Assembly: GCA_003693705.1 (NCBI GenBank)
Contig: RBZT01000499.1
Span: 339,526-403,525 of the forward strand
Direction of reading: 5' to 3'
Length of the DNA: 64,000 nt
From: Polymyxa betae
Taxonomy: Eukaryota; Endomyxa; Phytomyxea; Plasmodiophorida; Plasmodiophoridae
Below the pieces are notes generated by a model. That model was not told the origin of the DNA, did not search any database, and saw only the letters and a program-made list of their open reading frames with translations. How positions within the stretch are numbered: the stretch's first letter is position 1; each line of letters starts with the position of its first letter. The position numbers and the translations under genes are program-made. Positions 1 to 11,013 of this stretch are shown piece after piece.

Positions 1-1580
1 CAACGACCGAGAATGGGATCCCGGCTGATGAGGAGTGTGTGATGGCGACGAAGTTCAGAAATGTGAGAACAGAGACGACAGTGGCCGGGATAATGATCCA
101 GGTCATGACGAAGACGCGCTTCCATTGCCGGCCTCGATTGCGCTTGTAGTAGGACGCCGACGAATAGCCACCGGCGAAAGACGTGAGCACCCAGGCCGTC
201 AACACATTGGTGAGCAGAGCACCACGCCATCTATTTTGTGATATTTCAATACAAAGAGTGGTCGCTCAATGAGACTCAAAAAAGTTCCATTAAGCAGTGA
301 AACGCTTGCAATAAAAGCTTGGAACGAATTTAACGAACAACAAAATGACGATAACAATAACCAAAAAATATTCAGACCATATAATGCATTTAAACAGCAC
401 AAAGAAAGCAACAGCTTCGTACCGATAGACGTGACCTGTTATAGCTAACAGACAGACCAAAGCGAGCATACAGAAGAGCTGATGACCAGCACCAAGTAAC
501 GTCGCCAATGACGAAAGATGTGGCGGCGGCCGGAACACATCGCCATGAATCTGTTTCCACCCAGATTCGTCATTGACCGTATCCAGATCGAATCCGTCAT
601 CATCCAAGCTGTATCGAGCATAATCGTTCCGTAATGTCCTGATCACAATCAGAGCGACTAGGCCGCATAGAAATAGCACCATCATGAACGAGTTAAAGAA
701 AGAAAACCAATGAATCTGATGCTCAAAGAAATCGCTATCCAGATAATGGTCGAATCGGCTTTCGAAGGTTTCCTCGGTCGGCTTCCAATGAATTTCAAAC
801 GTAAATGGATAGGTGCGCCCTTTGACGATGGGTTGCAGATTATCAGAAGTCAACATGACCTGGATGATGCGGTCGTCATTGTAAGTGACATCGAGGCGAC
901 GATGCGTGTAAAGATAGGCAGCAGCCGGGGTCTCATCACCGCCCGATTGAGTACCATCGGAAAACTCACCAAAGAGGCCCCATACTGGAAGCTCGTCCAT
1001 GTACATTTGATACCAGTAAAGATTCTTAACAGCATTGGTGAAGATCTCGACGGATTCCGGGGTCAATACGAGCTCACAGAGCGTCGTTTTCTCGCGATCT
1101 TGCTTGAACTGGATTAAAATTCCGCTATCTAGAGAAAGTATAAGAAAATGTCTGTTTACTATGAAATCAAAACCAAAATGATACAGAAACAGCACAGGCT
1201 TAGAGCCAGCTGAATTACTAACGCCTATAGCGAACAGAAAAGTCGACCAAAAATATACAAAGTCGAATTAGAGAAATTTGAAGATTACCAGTTAGTTCAT
1301 TGCCCTCTAATAGAGACCCAAGCGTATCGGATTTAATGGTAGGAGACTTTTCGTACGGGCGACAGAACGGCATTGATTTGTACGAATACGTCTCCTGCGG
1401 GTTGAAATTCGGCCCGACTTTGTTCATCCATAAAATCACAGTCTCGCCAGGCGAATACTAAACGACGAGTTTAAACGTTATTGGATAACCGTCATCGCAG
1501 CGATTAACCTGATGGCTGCTCTCATCAGCGTACGACAGACATGCGGCGATGGCCAGCAATATCAAATTGTTCCACCACAT
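1..1580 (-). CDS. TM9SF-family nonaspanin (TM9SF1/3-like), 5' part; runs off the window start
   Basis: Nonaspanins are endosome/Golgi proteins with a lumenal N-terminal domain and nine membrane spans. I read exons at about 1580-1509, 1457-1289, 1128-423 and 230-1, all with GT-AG junctions. The ATG at 1580 opens a signal peptide (MWWNNLILLAIAACLSYA). The family motifs follow: WMNKVGPNFNPQETYSY, then YWYQMYMDELPVWG, then EIHWFSFFNSFMMVLF as the first membrane span. GWKQIHGDVFRPPP follows, as in TM9SF1. The last visible exon carries GGYSSASYYKR, a loop typical of the family. Introns are 51, 160 and 192 nt. The C-terminal spans lie outside the window. The family call is secure; the exact paralogue is not. 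Confidence 0.9.
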
Positions 1581-1918
1581 GGCAGGCCAATACGTCAGGA
1601 GACGCCCTGGGCCGTCGCGAGCAGGCAGGCGGCCACGACGGAATCCAGGAGAGCGATCACGACCTGAGATGAAGCGCAGCGAAATCTCTTTCAGATGTCG
1701 ATGGGGTTCCGCACAATTACCAAGGAGGCCGCGTCGCTGCTATTCCATTCAGTCTTCCTCTTTCGATCAACATGGACCCCCCCCCCTGGATCATGTTTCN
1801 NGAAATGGGACGGACAACCCCCCCCCCCATGGCAGAAAGAATTCACTATCACAGCCTAACTGAGATATGTTGCAGACGTAGAGCTTAGCTGAGATATGTT
1901 GCAGACAGAACGGAAATT
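1581..1918. other. Intergenic stretch with assembly gap (nn at 1800-1801)
   Basis: Between the nonaspanin start and the end of the calmodulin-like gene. Two unresolved bases sit between two C-rich runs (around 1778-1786 and 1819-1828), which suggests a scaffold join or a homopolymer sequencing failure. I see no convincing gene here; the open frame at 1549-1863 runs antisense through the nonaspanin start and across the gap. Confidence 0.6.
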
Positions 1919-2707
1919 CTACATATGTGGTTGTTTATATGTTAGAAGTTGAACATGATCTTCGTAATTGAGCCGGTTGTTGCGATCCACGTCAAGCTAC
2001 AACTGAATTAGAGCGGTCAGCATATCAATATGCAATGATAAAATACCTGCTGAACAATGGCCCGGGCTTCATGAACTGGCATTTTACCAATAACGGTTAA
2101 AGAAGCGAACAGATCTTGGATTGCAATGTGGCCGGGTTTGGTTCCATCAGAAAGCACCTGTTGAAGGCAACTGAGAGTTTGGAACAGACCACCGGTCCCG
2201 TTGGACTTACAGCAAACGCATTCAGCAATTCATCGCGATCGAAACCTTCTGCTTTCTTGCTCAGAGTAGCACAAAACCTATCAGGGACATTTGATTCGAC
2301 ATCGGCCGACGACATCACCATACTCGTGGAACTGGACGCTACCGTCTTTATCGGAGTCTAACATCTTGAAAAACTGCTCGACTTCTTCCTGGAGACATAT
2401 TCAATACCGTCGACAACAACATTCTGATGAACACGACCTCATTCGATTGAATGCGCAGAATTGAAAGGAGCATCTTGACCTCTTGTTTATCAATGGCACC
2501 ATCTAAACAGTGGGGTCATGGGGTCAGCCCCGTTTACCCCAGTACACGCGGCCTCCTCACCTCGATTGGAATCCACCAGATCGAAGCTACAGTGTATCAT
2601 ATTGGGTTACTTTGAATAATGGATTCATTGACTAACATTGTCTTGAGCTCAGCAAGCTGCTCCTGGTCGCAAACTGGCCGGGTAGCCGATGCCGACCCTG
2701 GCGACAT
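1919..2707 (-). CDS. Calmodulin-like protein with four EF-hands
   Basis: A small Ca2+ sensor of the calmodulin/light-chain type, split over several exons with introns of about 50 nt. It starts at 2707 (MSPGSASATRP), followed by EQLAELKT leading into the first helix. EF1 loop is DSNRDGAIDKQE (split by an intron), EF2 is DSDKDGSVQFHE continuing as FCATLSKKAEGFD. EF3 (DGTKPGHIAIQD) is degenerate in its ligands. EF4 is DVDRNNRLNYED, with N replacing the usual G at position 6. The donor GTATGG, rather than the next GT, restores the frame between EF2 and the following helix. Likely two strong and two weak Ca2+ sites. The last residues are YKQPHM. Partner unknown. Confidence 0.75.
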
Positions 2708-3137
2708 CGCTATGCGCCGATCGTTCAGGGTACTTAGGATCTGGGATCGCTTCTTAGACCCAAATTTGGCTGAAGATGTCGTTGTCGCGACTTTCGATCA
2801 CTTGATTTTTGGTTTAAGTTTCACTTAAGTTCGTATTCTATATCCAGCGTTTTTCTGTTTTCTCGTCGCCAAGTGTGATCACAATTTTGTCGTTGACAGA
2901 ATATGATTAGCATTAATTGGAATTATCTTGCTGTCGTTGGTTTGAGGTTCTTCTCTCTATGTTGATCTCAATGCTTTCTATGTTTGATTCGCACAAATAT
3001 CATAGTATCAATTTCTTTTAAACTGTGCATGTTAATATCACAGCATCTCCTATTTCATCACATTTTCTGATCATTAACGAATACACGATCGTGCAATCAT
3101 CCCATGTTACTTCACGAAAGGCCAATCGACTTTGGCG
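2708..3137. other. AT-rich intergenic region
   Basis: About 430 bp between the calmodulin-like gene start and the stop of the next gene on the same strand. It is T-rich from 2800 to 3060. The only open frames are short and show no recognisable motifs. It probably holds the calmodulin-like promoter and the 3' UTR of the upstream gene. Confidence 0.4.
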
Positions 3138-3896
3138 TTATTTCCACTTCTTGTTGAACTCACCTGTAGCATCGTCGCGATTCGTGGCGAGCATTGTCTC
3201 GATATCCTTTGCTTTCGTCACCAAATGCTTCAAGAAATCCTGATCGAACTCTTTCTCAGCCGTTCTTTCCAAATCTTGTCGCAGATGCATGACCAGATCC
3301 TGAGCCTTTGAGCGTTGCCTTTCAAGCTGATCGCGCTCTCTCCGAATCTGCTCCATTTGGCGTTCGTGGTCGCCTCTCAACTTGGTCATTTCGCGGCGCA
3401 TAGAAGCGATCTGTTCTGTGAAGTGTTGCTCCGGAGTCAGGGTCATTTTGCTGCCGATATCTCGAATCGATTGCATGACGCGATGTCGGGCTGATCGGGG
3501 CGACTCCTCATCATCTGATTTCGCCTCCATGCCTTGACGTCGCTGCAGGGCGATGTACGCCATTTCGGTCGTCGTGATCGCATCGAAGATTGAACGTAGA
3601 ATGCCGGATTCAGCCGGTGCCGGCTTCGTTTCTGGTGCTACCGGCAACGTCGACCGAGGTGTCAGCGGCTTTGACGACAGCAACTTTGGCGAGATCGGCG
3701 ACGTTGTCGTTATCGAGCCTCGCCGCGAGCTTGACCGCGATGGTGATTCTTCGACAAGAATACGCGGCATCATATCGGGGTCGGCGCTTCGTCGGCGAGT
3801 CAGAGCTCGGCGCGATATTGGATCGACTGAAGGCGGGCAAGATTCAGCATCGTTGTCACTGACGATGAACCGGGGTCGAAGCAAATCCATGTTCAA
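3138..3896 (-). CDS. Coiled-coil protein with basic, Ser-rich N-terminus
   Basis: An uninterrupted frame of 252 residues that I do not recognise. Residues 1-100 are Ser/Pro/Arg-rich and likely disordered, with several RRxS-type phosphorylation sites (RRRS, SSSRRGS). Residues about 145-235 form a charged heptad-like stretch (RREMTKLRGDHERQMEQIRR), a probable coiled coil. It ends FNKKWK. A second Met lies two codons downstream of the first, so the start is uncertain by two residues. Probably a cytosolic scaffold; no function can be assigned. Confidence 0.6.
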   Translation of the reverse strand: MNMDLLRPRFIVSDNDAESCPPSVDPISRRALTRRRSADPDMMPRILVEESPSRSSSRRGSITTTSPISPKLLSSKPLTPRSTLPVAPETKPAPAESGILRSIFDAITTTEMAYIALQRRQGMEAKSDDEESPRSARHRVMQSIRDIGSKMTLTPEQHFTEQIASMRREMTKLRGDHERQMEQIRRERDQLERQRSKAQDLVMHLRQDLERTAEKEFDQDFLKHLVTKAKDIETMLATNRDDATGEFNKKWK

Positions 3897-3949
3897 ATAT
3901 TGGCGGCGATGAATCAGATTTATGGACTAAGGGAGATATTTTTACAAAA

Positions 3950-4210
3950 CTAATAGCTTGGCACAGAGGCGATGATCTTGCGGCACTGGCGCCAATATAA
4001 GGCATGCAGGGTCAGCTCGGCTAGAAGCAGTGAACCCACCATAACGTATACGACCATTTCCGACGCAAAGAACAGTGTACAGGTCTTTGTAGCTGAATCG
4101 AAATGTCGGACCAGGTAGCCTGTGCAATCTGGATCCAGACATCGATTCATGGGAATCCATCGTCTCTGCTGACCATGACATTGGACGACAGCGCTACACG
4201 TCTCCGGCAT
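3950..4210 (-). CDS. Small Cys-rich single-pass membrane protein ORF
   Basis: An 86-residue frame starting MPETCSAVVQCHGQQRR. About 50 residues with six cysteines (including CLDPDCTGY) precede one clear hydrophobic segment (MVVYVMVGSLLLAELTLHAL) and a short basic tail. Its ATG lies only about 23 bp after the stop of the upstream aspartic protease on the same strand. It may therefore be on a shared transcript, reached by trans-splicing, or a mis-read terminal exon. A TAG immediately upstream of the ATG could be a splice acceptor. No family recognised. Confidence 0.45.
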   Translation of the reverse strand: MPETCSAVVQCHGQQRRWIPMNRCLDPDCTGYLVRHFDSATKTCTLFFASEMVVYVMVGSLLLAELTLHALYWRQCRKIIASVPSY

Positions 4211-4233
4211 CGTCGCTATCCAGAGTTAATCAC

Positions 4234-5767
4234 TCATTGAAACGTTTTTGAGGGCGTACTGTTTAACGACAGACGGTTTGCCATGCCGAACCTGACCGCC
4301 TCCAGATCAAAGGCAGCATAGAAGGCGCGCATCGCCAGCGCCCCGAACGTTATCGATGGTGGTGATTCCATCGATTGCGCGATCGGTATATCGCGAGAGA
4401 TGCAGAGCCTGGAACCGGATATCAGGACAATTGTCTATTGACACCGGTGAGTAACCTCGCCGATCCATTGCCCATCGGCAGCAGCAATTGGTCGAGCGGC
4501 AGGAACAGCAGAGGACCGGCCGGATTCAGCTGGAACGTTAGCTTCGGCAGCGTCTTTGTGGCATTCGCTGGGACCCAGCAAGGCATCGGCTCCGAGTCAT
4601 AATGGACGGAGGGGATCCAGGCCATCACCTAGAAAATCGATTAGCGCTGGCGATGGACTAATAAGAACGCTGAGCACCATGTCGAAGAATTCGGCGGGCA
4701 GACGAAGACAAGACGCCCCCGTATCGATCAGCGCTGATAATTGATTATTCGCGAAGCGCAAAGGACAACTGTAGCGCGATGTCGTACCTTCCCATTGGTG
4801 GCCGCTATAGTTGGCAAACAGATTGGCACCGCAGACAGTCAGGTCGAAAACAGTAAACCGATGAACGTATGGCTTGTCGTAAGGGTTCTGCGACCCCCAT
4901 TGTATTACAGGTTTGTATTCATCTAATCGTAACGGGTTCAGAAAAATAATTCCGAACGTAATTCTGAACAAAACCAAACGATGTTTAGATCGCAGACGAT
5001 ACTGAGCTGAAACTAAACAACTATCAACACATGAAGCTTAGTTGAAACCCGTTGAAATATTTCCGAATCTGCAAAACTGTTGTAAACCTGAGATATTGCC
5101 TATCCCGAGGACGGGGGTCTCCTCACCCAGATCCAACGTGAATATGTCAAAATGGCCGGTGTCGAGTCCCGCCAGACGACGGAATTGAGTACAAGACTCG
5201 TCATGAGGGTCGAGACAGTACACGCGCTGTAATGACGAATATGCCAACCCGATAAGACCATCCACACCCTGAAAAGTCTGGAACCTATCCGGCCCTGATC
5301 CACGCCAGATTTGAAGTTTATCGACACCAATGTAAACCAGCGTCGCTTGTAGATCATCGCCAACCCGAACGATATCGGTGCCAACCATCGTCCTTCCTGA
5401 ATTATTGACAGTCGCCCCGTCGATTTCAAGCTCGAACGCTGCCCGAGATGTGTCCACGCCGAGAGAAGTACCAGTGCGAAATGATGATGATCTTGTATGA
5501 TTGAAGCACTGCGACCCGCAAATGCTGGAATCGGTAAAGATGACCTGAAAGAGGCGGTTATCGAGCCATTGTCGACGACGACGAACAAACCAGATCGGAA
5601 GTGCTGGTGTCGACAATGAACGTGAGATTTTGGGGCGGTGTCCCGATGCGGATAGGAATCAGGGCGTGCAAGCGGTCGTCAGCGAATTTCAGCGGATATT
5701 GGGTGGCCGATGTCGTAACTGCCGCGACAACGGCCAGGATCAGACGGCACCAGGCCGATGTCGCCAT
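4234..5767 (-). CDS. Pepsin-like (A1) aspartic protease, secreted
   Basis: Start chosen at the Met of MATSAWCRLILAVVAAVTTS, a good signal peptide, although the frame opens at 5839. The mature start QYPLKF is followed by IRIGTPPQNLTFIVDTSTSDL. This is the first catalytic motif but with Ser in place of Gly (DTS, not DTG). A 50-nt intron (GTTTGT...TTTCAG) follows, then CGSQCFNHTRSSSF as in pepsins. The second catalytic motif is intact (ALIDTGASCLRLP). The C-terminal lobe gives PSITFGALAMRAFYAAFDLE, matching the family's ILGDxFLR-like region. Multi-exon, about 400 residues as usual. No propeptide is obvious. Likely lysosomal or extracellular. Confidence 0.8.
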
Positions 5768-5933
5768 GCGATCATGTGGACAGATCCAATTGGGCATGAC
5801 CCGAACCAAGGAGGCCCTGCATTGAGCAGTCACACGCATGCAGTTACGTTACCATTGTTTTTACTAAAACATTTTTGCACTTTAGAAAAAACAAGCAGAA
5901 CGTTCTGACAAATTTGTGCGCGCAATTTTGAAA

Positions 5934-6233
5934 GGTCCCATAATGGACCTACCTAGATGGCTCGATTACTTCAGCCCCTGAAATGACGCCGACAAACTTC
6001 AAGATCATACTTGTACAGGATCACTTCTATAGTGATTTCTCCTGTCTAGTCATACCCAAATATGACAGATCTACCAACCTGGACGATGATCCAAAGGCGC
6101 CTTCGCTTAGCGCGAGGCTGGATCTGGCCATTCTTTTGGCCAGCATCCACGATGACCGTACCGTTTGCTATCATTCCAGCTTATGGTTGCGATGGCGCTA
6201 GTCTGACAGGTTCATCTCATAATCAAATCGAAT
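5934..6233 (+). repeat. Dispersed repeat, copy 1 (about 300 bp)
   Basis: This stretch recurs in inverted orientation at about 31071-31372, with high identity over the whole length and a few small differences. The shared segment begins at AAGGTCCCATAATGGACC and ends at CATAATCAAATCGAAT. I see no terminal inverted repeats, poly-A or target-site duplication. The right boundary coincides with the stop codon of the gene at 6233-8809. Confidence 0.75.
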
Positions 6234-8809
6234 TATTTTACTCGGGGTGTCATCACCCGGTATATTGGCCGATCAGGATCATCATCAAAGATTATCCGCA
6301 TCGATCTGGGTGTGTTATTGCTATATTTCGATCCCGTTCCAGATCGTGGAGTTGGTGACGATGAGGGCTGTCTAACATGCTTTCGTTCGCCACGTCGCTT
6401 TGCACGTTCAGCGTCGATTTGTCCAGACTGATGTTGCAGCAAAACGAATTGGTACAGCGACTTCCAGTTGTGAATAGCACGCCTCTGCTTAGCTTCATTT
6501 TTAACCTTGGAATTGGATGTGCCCTTGGCCAAGCAGTCGTCAAGATCGCATTGAGTCGCTCTGCTGTTGATTAGGACTAAATCCCAAGCAGCATTTGAGC
6601 GTCGTCGAGCCTCATCTATTTCGTCGAAGATACAGGGATCCAAATCGCTTTCTCCAATGCTGGAGACCATTGGAATCCGGTTAGGTAATCGACTTACAAA
6701 TGGCGTAGTTTTTGTTGACGATGTCGGTGATGTTTTGGTGCTTGATTGTTTGCTTGATGCTCTCGAAATCGCATCGGTATTCTCACTTACGCCTTTGCTT
6801 TGAGATGGCTGTCGATCGCCGCCATCGTTCATCACATAGTCTTCAAGATTAGGATCGCCAATGTTGCTTCTCTTATCTTGTTCATAGCGCTCAAACTTCG
6901 CTTCTAAATGGCCTTCGTGTCCAACATTTGGAACGTCGGAATTGGGCTGGATAAGATCGTCAAGATCTCGGTAGCGAGGCTGTTGGTTTTTATCATTGGC
7001 GCCGTACTGAGCGGCATCACGATGAATCTCGTCGATCATCGCCTGGATTCCTTGATGGTCAATCTGATCGAATTCGTCCGCAGAAATGTTGCTTGGCTTT
7101 GGCGACTCCAGTTCATTGAGCATTTCGTTCATTTCCGGAATTTGCATACTGTCAGCTTGAGAATACAGCTCCCTAGCATGACGGCCGCCTCGCGCAGAAC
7201 TTCCGTTTTGAACGAATGCTGTTCCATCTGATCTCGCTCGTCGATGTCCTCCAGCCGGTTTCGATCTTTGTGACTTTGTTGGCTGAGCAGCATTCTTACG
7301 TGCCTTATCTACAGCTGCTGCTATAGTTGTATCTTGATCCCCATTGGCTTCGGCGGCGATCCGGCCTGCGATGTGGCCTGTATCACAACCGCGCTGTGCA
7401 CTTTCTGAGCTGTGACCACTTTCTTTCGGTGTAGTCTCTGAGCCGCGATTGCTGTCTGTTTGCTCCTTCGACAATGATGGTTGCGAAGTGCTGTCGAAGG
7501 AGATCTTGTTAGCATCTGGAACAGTGGCCTTTAGTAACGAGCTGTCTCTAGTCAAGCGGCCAACACGATGAATCTGTGATATCGCTTGCTGCTGGCGGCT
7601 CGCTTGTTCCAATTTGAAAATTTGTGTGGAGAAGTTCGTCGTCATCTGCTCCTAAGAGAACGTGGAACCCATTGTTATTCCAAGATTCAATTTAAAAATA
7701 CCTCTTTTTGCTTCCAATGCTTCCTCTCAACGGCGAATGCTTCTTTCAGACCGCGAACTTCCTCAGCACTAATCACATTCAGTAACGAGTGTATTTTTCG
7801 TCGACATCTGTACTGTTGTCGTTCGAGTTCCTCACGAGCTCGGGTCATTGCTGAGATCTGTGATCGCATGTTGATATCGCCTTGCTGAAGCGCTTTTGAG
7901 ACAGTGACAGACGAGACCGAATTCTCGAGACGCTCCTCGAGCAGACGAATTCGTACTTGCAAATCTTGGATCTGTTCGGCTGCTTTCGCATCATCAGCGG
8001 CTTTTTCAAGCTTCAATGTTCGAAGGTGATCCCGCTGCTCTTTCAGCTGCTTTTGGTATCGATCAACCAGCTCAGCCAGATTTGTCGATTGCTGTTTAGC
8101 AGCATGGAGCTCTTCTTTGACTAGATTCATCTATAACTTTGTAAGGATAGAGGATCAAGCCAAGGTAGCATTCTGAGACCTGCAACTCGAACGTCTTCGT
8201 GCGATTATCGAGTTTAGCTCGAGCTTCCTGCAGTAATCTGTTCCATTCGGCAGCCTCGATTCGCCCGTCACCGTTGAACGTGATCTGTGAGCCCATCCTT
8301 TGCAGAATCGGGCGATGATCGGCTGGATAGTCTCGTAACGTCGTCCCGTGCAACTGTTGGTTGTGAAGGCGCTGATTCACATCGTTTTCAGTTATTAATG
8401 TTTTCAATGCCAACAGCTGCTCATAGAATTCGTTTCTTTGCTCAGATAAGGTAGCATTACGTCTATCGAGTTGCCCTTTCATATAAACTTCGCGAGCTGC
8501 CTGTTCAGCAATGCATTTCTCTAACGAAATGACATACTGCCTATACAGTTCCATTTCATGGCGATTTTCGGCAACAATTTCGTTGGCGTGCTGTATCTGG
8601 GCAGCACAATGGCTAAGAGTCGATAACCGGGACATGACATCAAAGAATAGCACGTCGATGGACGAGTTCAAGTTGCATTGGCTTCGGCAGCCATCTGCCT
8701 GAGCAGCGCTTAGAAGCCTATCTCGAATACAAGTGAGGTCTAAAAGATCCGGTGATGATGGGGTGCTGGGGTCCCCAGGGTCCACTACAACCTTGCTTCC
8801 TTCTAGCAT
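6233..8809 (-). CDS. Large coiled-coil protein with one EF-hand-like loop
   Basis: Three exonic blocks on the minus strand: about 8809-8165, 8130-7690 and 7645-6233. The first block (starting MLEGSKVVVDPG) is helical and includes GSQITFNGDGRIEAAEWNRL, which looks like a single EF-hand-type loop. The second is strongly coiled-coil (EELHAAKQQSTNLAELVDRY onward, rich in E/Q/R/K/L). The third starts near TTNFSTQIFKLEQASRQQQA and becomes low-complexity and Ser/Gln/Asp-rich, ending RVMTPRVK. About 830 residues in total. Not recognised; a structural or cytoskeleton-associated role is a guess. Its stop codon lies exactly at the edge of the dispersed repeat. Confidence 0.6.
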
Positions 8810-9463
8810 GTTGCATCTGATATGAGATCACCAGCGTACTAGGGACACTGCCTTAATCATCATCGAATGAAAACCGCGAAAGCTTGAATCCCCGATAAAA
8901 CCTATCGTAGATACTCATTGGATGGCCTTAAACGCTAATGAAAGGCATGGATGTGGTCAAAGCTTCGAACACATTCTTGTCTTTATGGTTCTGGTTCAAC
9001 AGCTTTAAGCCTCCTTCATTTCGTGACCAATCTGGTCCGCTTATGGGGATTCGTTGAAGCGATGATAGAGAATCTTCCAGCCATCCAAGAAATATTGACG
9101 CGATTGAGGGCCGAAGATACTTCACTCTCCAACACTTGATGGAAGATACTGCATTCCTAGTACAAACATAACGCGAGCAGATGGATTGATGCTTTAGCGA
9201 GTGTCTGATTGATAAACAAATGATTCAACTCGTCGATAATCCTGATTTCAGGATTACCCACGGCTACCAACTACGCGATCCAGTTCGGAGAAAACCTGTG
9301 AATCAACGAACCACTGCTCCTTTGTATGTACGATTTAGGTATACCAGACCTTTAACGGCCAACGCCCTGTAATGAGAATAGCAGAGTGTCTTTCAGATAG
9401 TGGAGAGAGGCGGAGTCCGTGCGCACACCCCTTTGAAGTCGCTTTGAAAGGCAATTGGTCGCC
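8810..9463. other. Intergenic region, divergent promoters
   Basis: 650 bp between the start of the coiled-coil gene (minus) and snRNP G (plus). Short open frames occur on both strands (around 8930-9139) without recognisable motifs. It probably contains both promoters. Confidence 0.4.
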
Positions 9464-9754
9464 ATGCCCAAGGTTGAAGGCCCCGATCTCGAGCGGTATA
9501 TGGACAAGCACGTCCTCCTGAAGCTGAACGCCAACCGGCGGGTTAGCGGACTGCTGCGAGGCTACGACCAGTTCATGAACGTCGTGCTGGAGGACACCGT
9601 CGAAGAGGTATCCCAGGAGGAACGAAATAACATCGGCATTGTGGTATGCTCGCAGAAAATTTACAAATGTTGTCCATTTAGCTGCGATCAGGTTGTTCGA
9701 GGAAACAGCATCAACATGATTGAACCATTAGAAAAGGTCGAAGGACGCCGTTAA
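9464..9754 (+). CDS. SNRPG: Small nuclear ribonucleoprotein G (Sm protein)
   Basis: Sm-ring subunit of spliceosomal snRNPs. ATG at 9464 (MPKVEGPDLERYMDKHVLLK). Sm1 reads LNANRRVSGLLRGYDQFMNV, and Sm2 is split by a 48-nt intron (9644-9691, GTATGC...ATCAG) to give NNIGIV joined to VVRGNS. It ends EPLEKVEGRR. Without the intron the frame still stays open, so an unspliced reading would insert 16 residues; splicing restores the family sequence. About 80 residues, the normal length. It converges on the TTC4 gene with only 33 bp between stop codons. Confidence 0.95.
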   Translation: MPKVEGPDLERYMDKHVLLKLNANRRVSGLLRGYDQFMNVVLEDTVEEVSQEERNNIGIVVCSQKIYKCCPFSCDQVVRGNSINMIEPLEKVEGRR

Positions 9755-9787
9755 ACTCTAAATATACCATCATTGATTTTATTTGTA

Positions 9788-10890
9788 TCATCGCCGAAGG
9801 AGAGGCTCGACGCTAGTTTGCCAGTATTGCTTGCTTGCCCTGGACGTCACCAAGAACGTTGGAAGATTATGATAGACCGTGAATTCAGGGCATTTCAGGA
9901 CATCGCCCAAAGTCGAATTGAGATCAACCAGCAACATCTGGTCAGACGATTCGTTTTGGCGAAATGTGACGCAAACCGATTTCATGTTATAATGGCGGTG
10001 GGCGTCCCATTCGGGTGATGGCAATAGCATCACGTTCAGCATCTCTCGGAAGGTCACATCTTCATGCCAATCACGAATCGTATCGGTTGTGTGGTGTTCT
10101 GGATAGAGAATCAGCACAGGCCAATGCAGCTTGTTCTCTTCGTCTAGGAACGGTTTCGAGTCCAGAAGTGTATCGCCGGCACCGAACACGATCTCATCCT
10201 CTTCTTCATCGGCCTCGATTAAATGAATGCCACGTTCGCGGCAAGCATCGCGAACGATGGCCGCCTGTCGCTGCTCCTCAGAGGCTCTCGCCTCCTTTTC
10301 ACGTTGCCGTCTTCGTTGGGATATCAATTTGTCGCGGGCGTCGCCAAATATCTTCTTAACAGACTCGTTGTTGGCATCGATTTTCAAGGCACGAACACAA
10401 TAATCCATGCAGTCCTTATAGCGCCCTAACAACAACAAGGCTTTCGACGTCCGGTATAGAACTTTGATATTGTCAGGTCTATACTCAAGACTCTTTTTGC
10501 AATCGTCAAAGGCTCTGCCCAAATTCCCAAGTTGCAGATGAACTTGGGCTCTGTTTCCGTAGATAGTAGCGATCAGGTCTTCGTCGGTAACCTTGTGTTC
10601 CAAGGCATTCGTATAGTATTGAATGGCATCGGCCCATCGATACTTTCCGAGTTTATACGCCTGATTTCCGCTGTTTTTCAGTCCCTCAGCGAGATCTAAC
10701 AAAACAATAAGATAGATGAAAAAGCAAAAAAGTGACTGCGACCGTTGGGATCAGTCTCGTCCAATAAAGCATTAAGAGCTTCCATATGTGTGGACATTGG
10801 CTCTCCCTCAGTAGGGATATGGTCCATGAATAACGGCATGCTCTGAAACTTCCTTTCCAGTTCTTCATCTTCGGGTGAAAGTCTGGTCAT
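9788..10890 (-). CDS. TTC4: TTC4/Cns1-like Hsp90 co-chaperone (TPR)
   Basis: Starts MTRLSPEDEELERKFQSMP, a typical TTC4 N-terminus. A 47-nt intron (donor GTCGCA, acceptor TGTTAG) joins it to AEGLKNSGNQAYKLGKYRWA, the first TPR. Further repeats follow (YGNRAQVHLQLGNLGRAFDD; VLYRTSKALLLLGRYKDCMD), then a charged linker. The C-terminal wheel domain includes WPVLILYPEHHTTDTIRDW and TVYHNLPTFLVTSRAS. In yeast and animals this protein links Hsp70/Hsp90 to nuclear and replication functions. About 350 residues, the family's usual length. Confidence 0.93.
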
Positions 10891-11013
10891 GATATCTGCA
10901 GCTTCGCCCAGATCCGTCAGCTGATAATCAATTTCTGAGATATTTTCGAATTAAACTCCGTTGCGGAGTCCGCCACAAATCGGAAAATTACTATCTAACG
11001 AGTTCGTACTGTA

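Noticed and set aside
710-1117. 135-codon plus-strand frame
   Set aside because: Antisense shadow of the nonaspanin exon with no motif support.
290-1195. Single-exon reading through the nonaspanin including its C-terminal tail to 290
   Set aside because: The tail after GHVYR is intron sequence; splicing to 230 restores the family's membrane-span sequence.
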